Source of the DNA: Paraburkholderia sp. SOS3
GTDB taxonomy: Bacteria; Pseudomonadota; Gammaproteobacteria; Burkholderiales; Burkholderiaceae
Direction of reading: 5' to 3'
Length of the DNA stretch: 64,000 nucleotides
NCBI RefSeq assembly: GCF_001922345.1
Contig: NZ_CP018811.1
Span: forward strand, 2,356,001 to 2,420,000
Part shown: one piece after another, positions 8,835 through 17,900 of the stretch
Position numbering within the stretch: the stretch's first letter is position 1
Layout: every line of letters starts with the position of its first letter
Position numbers and translations under genes: made by a program
The notes under the pieces: generated by a model
Databases searched by the model: none
What the model was told of the DNA's origin: nothing
The model's input: only the letters and a program-made list of their open reading frames with translations

Positions 8835-9347
8835 TCAGCGTCGCAACTCGCCACGACCGCCTTCGAGCACGTCGCCCATTTCGCCGAGCGGGTCGGCAAG
8901 CGGATCGTGCAATGCGCCGCGACCGCCCCAGTACGGCTCGCTGCCGTAGTAATCGTGAACGGATGCCGCCCAACTCTGGTTCGCCATCGTTGGCCAGTGG
9001 TCCGGATCGAAGCCTGGCGCATCTTTCACGCGCGATGCGTCGACGGTTAGCACGAAGCACGCGCGGTCGGTGTCGAGCGTGAGCGCGTTCCACGGAATCG
9101 CAAACAGCCTGTCGCCAATGCCGAGAAAACCGCCGCTCGACATCACGACATACGCGACGCGTCCGGAGCGCACGTCGAGCATGATGTCCTTCACCTTGCC
9201 GGCCGTTTCGCCGTCGGCCGTCAGCACCTCGTTGCCGTCGAGCGTCGCGGCCGCCATCACCTCGGGGCCCGGCCCGGCAGCCGTGGCGGACCCTTTGCCG
9301 ACGATGCGCGCTTGCGCATTGCTGTCCGGTTCGTTAATCATGGTCAT
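8835..9347 (-). CDS. PRC-barrel domain protein
   Basis: 170 residues, no signal peptide. The PRC-barrel domain spans about residues 35-105 (LDGNEVLTADGETAGKVKD, then YVVMSSGGFLGIGDRLFAIPW), followed by a Gly/Asp/Tyr-rich tail. The start at 9347 has GGAGG at 6-bp spacing; a second ATG two codons later is equally possible. It is probably cotranscribed with the DUF4142 gene 54 bp downstream. Role unknown, presumably stress related by company. Confidence 0.82.
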   Translation of the reverse strand: MTMINEPDSNAQARIVGKGSATAAGPGPEVMAAATLDGNEVLTADGETAGKVKDIMLDVRSGRVAYVVMSSGGFLGIGDRLFAIPWNALTLDTDRACFVLTVDASRVKDAPGFDPDHWPTMANQSWAASVHDYYGSEPYWGGRGALHDPLADPLGEMGDVLEGGRGELRR

Positions 9348-9734
9348 GATGTGCCTCCGTTCTGTGGCTGGTTGCCTTGAGTGTTGTCTCCGGCGGGTTC
9401 GCCGTGACGGGCCGCATGGCTGGTCGTGTTCAAACGTGCTGCCGTTGGGACACGTATGGCTCGAGTCATTTTCGATCCTTGCTCGAGTCTCTTATTTCAA
9501 TGAGCAACGGCTATGCCGTGAGGACGTGCAAGCGGTATGCCCACGGACGCGCGCAAAGCGGGCGTCGCGCAGCGGTCGCATTCCAGCGGGTCGGCTTCGC
9601 GCATAAGGCGCAGCGGTTACGGGCGGTCGGTCAGGGCGCAGGAAGAGCCGCTCAGTTGATCGAAGATCTGACTGGCTCGGCCGATATGGCGACATACGCG
9701 CATCAGCGCGTCATGAATGGCAGGGCGAGGGCGT
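9348..9734. other. Intergenic region without a supported gene
   Basis: Between the PRC-barrel start and the chemoreceptor terminator. Open frames on both strands exist but have no ribosome-binding site, no homology I recognise and arginine-rich GC-shadow composition. The right half of the PRC-barrel promoter must lie here. Confidence 0.6.
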
Positions 9735-9772
9735 GCAAAAAAGCGCCCGCGGAATGGACGAAACCGCGGGCG
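9735..9772 (-). terminator. Rho-independent terminator of the chemoreceptor gene
   Basis: On the minus strand a 9-bp stem (CGCCCGCGG / CCGCGGGCG) with an 11-nt loop is followed by a run of six T (the A-run at 9737-9742). It lies about 110 bp beyond the stop codon of the methyl-accepting protein gene. Confidence 0.8.
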
Positions 9773-9884
9773 ATAAAAGCGTGAAGCCGGCGTGAAACCG
9801 ATGCCGGTCAAGCGGAAGATGAGCGGACGACGCGCGCGGCACTCAAGCGGCGACTCGGCGGCGACTCAAGCGGCGCATGAGCCG

Positions 9885-11486
9885 CTACGCGGCGACCATC
9901 GCGGGCATCCGCGCGTGTGTCGCATGTTCGGCTTTCGCGTGGACGCCGGCATCGTCCGCCAGTTTGAACACCGAAACCGCATCGCGTAGCGCGCGTGCCT
10001 GATCTTCGAGCGAGGCGGCCGCGGCGCTCGCCTGCTCGACGAGCGCGGCATTCTGCTGCGTGACTTCATCCATCTGCGTGACCGCATGCGACACCTGGTC
10101 GATGCCGTTGGTCTGTTCGTGCGTCGCGGCCGCGATCTCGCCCATGATGTCGGTGACGCGCTTCACCGAACCGATGATCTCCGTCATCGTCGCGCCGGCC
10201 TCGCCGACGAGCGTCGTACCGACCTTCACGCGTTCGACCGATTGTTCGATCAACTGTTTGATCTCCTTCGCGGCGCTCGACGAGCGCTGCGCGAGGCTGC
10301 GCACTTCGGCCGCGACGACCGCGAAGCCGCGGCCCTGTTCGCCGGCACGTGCCGCTTCGACGGCCGCATTGAGCGCGAGAATATTGGTCTGGAACGCAAT
10401 GCCTTCGATGATGCTGATGATGTCGTTGATGCGGCTCGAGCTTTCGTCGATGCCGGTCATCGTCTGCACGACGCGCTGCACGACGTCGCTGCCCTTGTCG
10501 GCGGTGCCCGATGCAGCCGTCGACATGTTCGCCGCCTCGCGCACGTTGTCGGCGTTCTGCTTCACGGTGCCCGATAGCTGTTCCATGCTCGCTGCGGTCT
10601 GCTGCAAGGACGCAGCCTGTTCCTCGGTGCGTGCCGACAGGTCCAGGTTGCCCGCGGCCACCTCGCGCGTCGCGGTTGCGATCGCATCGCTGCCTTTGCG
10701 CACCGTGCGCACCGTATGCGCCAGGCTGTCGCGCATTTTCGCGAGGCCCGCCATCAGCCGGCCCATTTCGTCGCGCGACGTCACGTCGACGCGATGTGTG
10801 AGGTCGCCGGCCGCGATGTACTCGAAATGCGACAGCGCCGCCTCGAGCGGCCGCGAAATCGCGCTGCGCAGACTGTGCCAGCTGTACAGCGCGGCCAGCA
10901 CGCCAAGCACGATCGCGCCGATGATCACGCTGCGAAACAGCGTAAAGCCGCGCTGCTGTGTTTCGTAGTCATCCTTCGCGGTGGCGAACTGGTAGTGGCG
11001 CAGCTTTTCGCCGGCCGTATTGAATGCGGCGTACAGGTCGTTGTTCACCAGACCGGCCTTCGTGATCGCTTCCTTGTCGCCGCTGCGCAGCGCCGCGACG
11101 AAGTCGTCGAGACCTTTGTCCATCGCAGTGCGCGTGCGGACCACCTCCTGCGTGAGCCGGTCTTCGTCGGCACTGCGCGGCAACGCCAGATACTTGTCCC
11201 ACAACGCGTGCGACTGCTTTTCGAAACCCTGTGACTTCTTGATGATACTTTCGAGATCGGGTGCGGTCGGATCCTGCGCGGCGCGCAACAGCGCCGCCCG
11301 CTGGCGCGTCAGCACGATCTCCGAATCGCCGATATAGACCACGCGCGGCAGCTTGTTGCTGTACGTCTCGCGATTGGCCTGATTGCTGCTCGACATACCG
11401 CTGAGTCCCAGTATGCCGACAAGCGATAACAGACAGCCGAGCACCAACATCGCGACGGCAAGGCGCATCCTGATCGATATTTTCAT
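9885..11486 (-). CDS. Methyl-accepting chemotaxis protein
   Basis: A 533-residue transmembrane chemoreceptor. TM1 is at about residues 9-31, then a roughly 155-residue helical periplasmic sensor of the four-helix-bundle type, TM2 at about 188-210, HAMP to about 265, and the cytoplasmic coiled coil. The signalling tip is intact (IAFQTNILALNAAVEAARAG and GRGFAVVAAEVRSLAQRS). The C-terminus ends MPAMVAA, so no CheR/CheB-tethering pentapeptide is present. The ligand is unknown. It stands alone, with a sigma-28-like promoter at 11563-11589, which fits co-regulation with flagellar genes elsewhere, and a dedicated terminator. Confidence 0.95.
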   Translation of the reverse strand: MKISIRMRLAVAMLVLGCLLSLVGILGLSGMSSSNQANRETYSNKLPRVVYIGDSEIVLTRQRAALLRAAQDPTAPDLESIIKKSQGFEKQSHALWDKYLALPRSADEDRLTQEVVRTRTAMDKGLDDFVAALRSGDKEAITKAGLVNNDLYAAFNTAGEKLRHYQFATAKDDYETQQRGFTLFRSVIIGAIVLGVLAALYSWHSLRSAISRPLEAALSHFEYIAAGDLTHRVDVTSRDEMGRLMAGLAKMRDSLAHTVRTVRKGSDAIATATREVAAGNLDLSARTEEQAASLQQTAASMEQLSGTVKQNADNVREAANMSTAASGTADKGSDVVQRVVQTMTGIDESSSRINDIISIIEGIAFQTNILALNAAVEAARAGEQGRGFAVVAAEVRSLAQRSSSAAKEIKQLIEQSVERVKVGTTLVGEAGATMTEIIGSVKRVTDIMGEIAAATHEQTNGIDQVSHAVTQMDEVTQQNAALVEQASAAAASLEDQARALRDAVSVFKLADDAGVHAKAEHATHARMPAMVAA

Positions 11487-11562
11487 GAGGTCGTGGTCTC
11501 CAGCGTTGCTTCGATATGCACAGCGGTTTGTAACGCCGCGCGACGCGGTTGTTGTTATCTGG

Positions 11563-11589
11563 CTAACGGCTCGCGAAAGCTAAAGTTTA
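11563..11589 (-). promoter_or_regulatory. Sigma-28 (FliA)-type promoter for the chemoreceptor
   Basis: Read on the minus strand: TAAA, 15 nt, then GCCGTTAG. The FliA consensus is TAAA-N15-GCCGATAA, so the -35 and spacing are exact and the -10 matches at 6 of 8. It would start transcription about 70 nt before the gene start. Chemoreceptors are classic FliA targets. Confidence 0.6.
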
Positions 11590-11926
11590 GCTGCGTGGAC
11601 CGGCGAGATCGTTTGCTCATATACTGGGATCGTGCAGCGCGGTAGGGAGCCGCCGGGGAAGACGGCCGGGAAACGGCGCATGAGACACAGATATGCAAAC
11701 GTTCTGGAAAAGACTGCCCCCACCTATACTGCCTACTCGCGGAGGGATCCCGGCACACTGGTGGTGCCGACATCTATCGCGACCGTATCGATTGCCCCAT
11801 GTGTTTGTTATCGCCCGCCGACAAGATATCGATTCCGGTGTCTATTCGTAGAGGTCCGTAACAGTTTCAATTTGCCGGACGGGTGGCGTGAGACTGGGCC
11901 GACGATGAGGCCATGGAGCATTGTCC
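11590..11926. other. Intergenic region upstream of the giant gene
   Basis: About 340 bp of noticeably lower GC than the flanking core genes, divergent between the chemoreceptor and the giant gene. A TTGTTA / TATCGA pair with 16-bp spacing around 11804-11831 is a possible promoter, weakly supported. I looked for the TTCG-N16-TTCG element of HrpB/HrpX-controlled type III effectors and did not find it. Confidence 0.4.
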
Positions 11927-14900
11927 ATGTACGACAATCTGATATCCGTCTCCAGCGAAACGGCCGTGCGGCGACGTAAAGGCGCTTCGCTACACGGTGA
12001 ACGGCCTGTATTCTCGCAATGGCACATCACGCATGCACAGGAGCGCGACGAGGATAACGAAGCCGTCGCATCTGGCACGGGGAAGGAATCGAGCGAAGAA
12101 GAGCGGGAAGCAGTTTCCGATCGTCGCTTAAAACAGAACGGCGGTCTTCGCTATCTTCTCTATTCGAGCGTGATGCGCATTGGCATGCGTCTGGCCGGCG
12201 ACGTCTTCCAATACGCGTTGGCAGGTGAACAAGTCTTCCGCGATGTGCAGGAAGTCTACATCGGCGATCAACGTTGGGATAAGAAACTCGAAACGCTTGC
12301 GGAAGTACTCTCCAGGTATCGGTCTTACTTTCCCGAAGGATGGGGCGTCACCCAGAATGCCGAAAGACTCAAAGGCGCCTTGAAATACTGGACAGCGCTG
12401 AAGGATCTTTACGATACGTTCGGGCCGACGTCGCGCCTGACGCTTGACCATGTTGCATCGCTGCTCCGGTTGCTCAGCGCCAGCTCGGCGTACCTGCCGG
12501 ACAGGGTTTGTCAGGCGGTCACCTATCTCGACAAACTGACTGGCTCATTACTTGAGCGCGAGGGGAGGCTCGAATATCTGCTCAGTCGGGAAGACTTCGA
12601 AGATTCGCCCGATATTGCCGTTGAACGCCTGAGGTCCCTGATCGATAAACAAAGAGAATTCCTCCCTGTCCACTTGCAACAGTTAACCAGCGGAGAAGAC
12701 GTCGCACAATCGTTGGCCGATTATTTTCTAAGTGCAAGGAAGGAATACGAAAAGATCCGACACTCTCCGTGGGAAGCGTTGACGGCATTCGCCGGAGAGG
12801 CGGCGCTGGCGTCGGGTACCGAAGCGTGGGATACGGTGACGCGCTATTGCAAGGAATGTCGTCTCGCGTATCTGGTGACGGATAACACGTTGAACGGCGC
12901 TGGCAATATGCTCGAGCGTCTTGAATCGTTGATCGTTCACTTCAACAGCGACCAGACGCAGCAAGTCAGATCCTCCATGCCGGACGTTATCCGGTCGGTG
13001 ATCGAAAGTGCCGGATTGCTGCTCGGACAGTACAAGGCCGCGCAGCGGCTTTACAACAGTTTTCTCCACGTCTACACGAGCACTCAGAGCTTTCCGGCCA
13101 AGGTCAGGCAGATCGAAAAGCTGCTAAAGGACGACAAGGATGTCGGTCGATTGCCGGAAAGATTGACTCGTCCCGTCGTCGCGGTAGTTGGCGCACTCGA
13201 TAAACTCGTGGTTGCCCAACAGGCTTTGACCGGCGCTGCGGCAGCCGATACGTCATGGGCCGATTACGTTCAACAGACCACGGACGCGCTGTCCGAGGTC
13301 GTGCGCGATCCGATGCTCGCCAACCTGTTGCCGGCGACGGTCGTTCAAGACGTGGAGGCGGCGCTGCAATTCTGCGCGGTGGTGGTCGAAGCCATGACCA
13401 GCCTGCCAGACGACGCAACATATCGCGACTACCTGCGCATACTTTTGAAGGAAGGCGGCACCGCCTCCATGCTGCCGGACGTCATGCAGCCGATGCTTGG
13501 AAGGGTGCGCCAGCTGTTTACGGCTGTCGATCAGTGGCAGAACGCCTCTTTCCCCGCGTATCCGGGCACGGCTTCGGTCGCCGACCAGCTGGATTGGCTG
13601 ATGCAACGTGCGATGGACCTGGAGTCGACCCAAAGCATCATTGACATGCTGCCGGAACCGGGCGGCGCGGTGCTGCGTCATGCGTCAGCGTTGTTTCGTT
13701 CTATCGAGAAGCTGCCGGCATGCCCCGCTGACGCGACAGCATCAATCGAACAGGCGCACGTGCTGGTGCAACTGTTCGTCGGGAACGAAATGCAATCGTT
13801 GATGCAGGTTGCTGGGCTTGACTCGAGCTGGATGGCGAACTATTTGCCGGGCACACGCATTCAGGAGCTGTTTGGTGCGCTGCAACGGATGACGAAAGGA
13901 CATACCACCGCTCAAGACATCAAGGATTTATCAGTACAGCTTCTTAAGACGGACACGGGAAAGGCGGCCGTGCGGACGGCGTTGCCATGCCTGCCCGGCG
14001 GTGCGCTGATCGGACATGCGTGGGACTGGGTAGTCGGCCATCTCGCGGAAGTCCCGGAGGACAGGACGCTAACGGATACCTGGGTGGGAACGGCGAGTAG
14101 CTTCCTCAGGCGCATGTGGCAAGGTCTGAAAGACGATTGGACCAGGGGCGAATACGAAAACCTGATGCTGCTTCTTCCCGGCAGTACTCCCGAAACCATT
14201 TCGGACGCCATGCGGGTAGTCAAGGCATTTTCCGTTGACGATCGGCGCGATGCATGGACATCGCTGCTTGAAGGGTTTCGCTCTCATCCGGCGCTGCGAC
14301 CTTTTTACGAAAGATTCATCAACTTGAGATTGGTCTGGCGGGTATACAAAATTGCAGCTTCGACGGAAGACGAGCGCCCCAGCCAGTTGAAGGAATTGCA
14401 AAGCGAACTTGCGGGGCTCCGCAATCTGGATTGGCCCGGCATTGAGACGGTCGCGAGTCTTTTGCCGCTGTTGCCCGATTTGCACGCTGCTCGCGCGCAT
14501 CTTGCCGGAGAACTGCCTGAGTTCTCTTCATGGCCTCAGTGGACCAGCGCATTGCTTCGGGCCGCTGCGGGTTCGGATGTTCCCGCGGTAAGACGGCTTC
14601 GCGAGAAACTCGTCATTCAAACGGAGGAGTGGGCCGTTAGCGCGCTGCATAACGTGTTGCGCTCCACCTTGGAAAGCGTTTTTGGCAAAGAGATCAGCGA
14701 AGCTTCGCAAGTGCCCTTGCTTTCGCCGCTCAATCGCGTGTGGTCAACGGACGTGGTCTTGCCGGAACCAGCAGACAAGTCTCACTTGTATCAATTCGAC
14801 GGCAAGACGTATATCAAGGAACAAGATCGCGTCTATCGCGTACGTCGAAGTCAAAGCGAAAGATCATGGTGTATTCCGCTTGGGAGCGATGAATCGCAAT

Positions 14901-17900
14901 GGAGGCCGATCGTTCACATGCTTGGCCGCTGGTGGGTCAAGCCCCGAAGATCGACCCTGCCGGGCGGAGCCCCAACGCGCGCGGCGAGCGAACGCCCCGA
15001 CGCCCTGACGGGCGCGCGCTCGTCCCGGTTGGTCGCTCATCGCGTTGGCTATCCCGACTTCTCTGACGACGTTGCGTACTACGGTCTTCCCGAAGACATT
15101 TTCAGCTTATTCGGAGAGGAGGGTATCGAAGGAGCGGTGCGTCTGCATGATTTTCCCATCGCGGCCGGCGAAGAGCGGTCATTGAGAGATGTCGCGCGGA
15201 ATGCTGGCGTGGGCGTGCTTGCTCTGCTATTCATCATCGGGTTCTTGATCCTTGTGATCCGGTATCTGCGTCGCACGCGAACTTCGACCGACGCGTTACG
15301 ACCGACTGAGCGAATCGATACCGAGCCGCCGGCATGGGAGGCGGCAGTGATGCAGGAGGCAGGTGATTACACGCGTTCGCGTGTCAATGAGAATGACCGT
15401 GGCGACGCGGCTGTCGCGGAGCGGACGAGGTTAGTGGCTGACAAAGCACCGGCAGACGCTGTTCATTTTGAAGGGAAAACGAGGCAAGCCGCGTTGCGTC
15501 CGGTTCTTGAAAATGCGCGTCGCACCACATCGACGGGATTGGAGCATCTGACGCCGGGCGAGGGTAGCGCAACCAGGGGGATATTTCCATCCGAGGTGAA
15601 AGCTCCGGTCACAGAGGGCCTGCTCTCGCACGATACGGTACCCACGCCATCGAATTCAACTGCGGCCGGCGAGGACGCCCCTGAGGAATCGTCTGCGACA
15701 TGTTCGGAGCGAAATGCAAGCGCAAGCTGCAACGGGCATACGTGCGCCACTTCCGGCGCGGCGATAGGGGCCACTGCGGCGGCGGCTTTGCTGGCTGGCG
15801 GTGGGGTTGCGCTGTATCTGTATCTCAGACCGAGGCAAGCGACAACGCTTCTGACGGACGCCGACATTAATACGGCTATCGACGACGCATATGCGGCACT
15901 TCCGGCATTCCTTGGCGTTGATCAATGGGAGAACATCGAGTCCGCAGATTCGCGATCTCCGTTTGGGAGCAGTCAGCGGCCAAAACGCGGCTTAGCCGAC
16001 GCGCAGGGATTCGACAAATCAAAGGAATTCTGGCAGCTGCCAAGGAAGTCTAACGTCGACAGTCAGCTCGAAAACTGGGTCGATCGCGAAGCAGACTGGG
16101 CGAATGCATATGTGGCTCAAGATGGCGACTTCGATGCGGCCGGCACTAAAGGAGTCTATTCCACGCGAACCGGGAAGAAGTGCGTTTTTATCGCTGGCGG
16201 CTATTGGGAGATGACAGAGGTCAAGGGCAGGAGCGACGTTACCGACGATACACGAAGGAAGACCATCGATTTTGGTAAAGGTGCTATCGAGATCGAGATA
16301 TCGCCGACGAACGATAAATGGACGACTTCCGTTGGCGGCCTTCGGACCTCGAAGGATCCAGGCGGTTCAACCACGTCGGAGGAACTTGTCTCTAAAGCTC
16401 AGGGCTGGGATCCGTCGTTTGCATTGCACTATGTCGACGAGGTCCAGGGTGTCGAGGGCCGGCTTTATGTCGACGGACGTGGGGAGACATACATATGCAT
16501 CAATGGCTTGATGTGGCCGTTCGGTTGGGTAAACAGGTTCGGTTATCTGGCGATCGTGCGCGCAGTGGAGCAAGGCGACGAACGAATCCTGTATATCCGG
16601 CGCAGCAGCTGGAATGAGCCATGGCAACTTGCCGAAGCGCTGCTCCCGACCGCTTTGCCATTGTCGTTAGAGCAACAAGTTGACTCTACCTTTGAGTCGA
16701 ATGCGGACTACCAGGAGCGGGTCTTCGCGGTTAATGGCAAGAACATTTATGCCAACGATAAGGGGCAGAATTTCATCCGGATTGGTGACAGGTATTGGCC
16801 GTGCTCGCTCAACACAGAAGCCGCCTCTCGCCAAGGGGTGGACAGTACGACGACATACGCCGTGATCACGTCGAAAGCAAAAGGAACGTCGAAGGACGCC
16901 ACAATTTATGCAGTATGGGCCGACGCCGCTGGAAAATGGGTTCTCGCAGAAAAGCATGATACGCAACCTGTTTCGAGAGTGTGTCCAACACACGCTTCGA
17001 CTACAGCCAGCCGGGATCTGGTCGACATGATCAAAAAAAACGCTCCAAAGGACGCCGCAGCGAAGGGCGTGGCGTCCTGCCCCGGACAGGAGGGTGGAGT
17101 CTACGTGGACAACAGGCATGACCTGTACATGTGGGTTGCAGGCAGCTATTGGCACCTGCTACTTGTTTCTCCATACGTAGCGGTCTTGATAAGCGACTCA
17201 AGTTCCGGTTCCAAGTGGTCTCAGGAGGTCGCTCTCGTTAATCGCGTCTGGCAACCCTTGAAGGATTCCCGTCATATCGTGCCGATCCTCGCGGACATCC
17301 TGCAAAGCGGTGAATTCAAGTACTTTGATGAAGCGATCAAGCAGATGTTCTCGGACCACCGCGCCGCGACGTGGGGTCAACTGCTGCGCTATCTTCTTAA
17401 CCTGACTGATGAACTGCTTGTCAAATACTACCAGTCACGCGAATACGATTTTATCAAGTCGCTGTTACAGCTAAAGGATCGGCTGGAATACCAGATGAAT
17501 CTGCTAGCTGAGCCGGTTGCCGCGTTGGCGACCGCGAGGCACCGACGGGCTTGGGACGAAGATTACGTGGCCGCCTACAACGAGGCGATGACGTGGTCTG
17601 CCGAAGAAATGGATGAAGCTTATTTTGCTAATGCGCTGACGGGGGTGGACCCGGCAAGAGTATTGCAAGCACAGATCGATAACGCGAACGCAAGCCTGCT
17701 GAAAATTGAAAGAGAGATCGAAGACTACACCAGAAAAGAGAAGGCGGCGATGAATGAAACGGCGCTGACGCCCTGGAGACCCGGTAAGACCCACCTTGGA
17801 TCAACCAATACGCGTCCGTCGTACGAGGCGATAAAGAAGCAGGAGTGGTTTGCGAGCGCGTTAGCGCGCAAAGAAATGGAGAGAGAAGCGACCGGGACCA

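Noticed and set aside
9377..9784. 135-codon plus-strand frame in the intergenic region before the chemoreceptor terminator
   Set aside because: No ribosome-binding site, no recognisable fold and it runs through the minus-strand terminator.
11590..11926. HrpB/HrpX-type TTCG-N16-TTCG box before the giant gene
   Set aside because: One TTCG at 11845 exists but no partner at the right distance, so no evidence for type III regulation.
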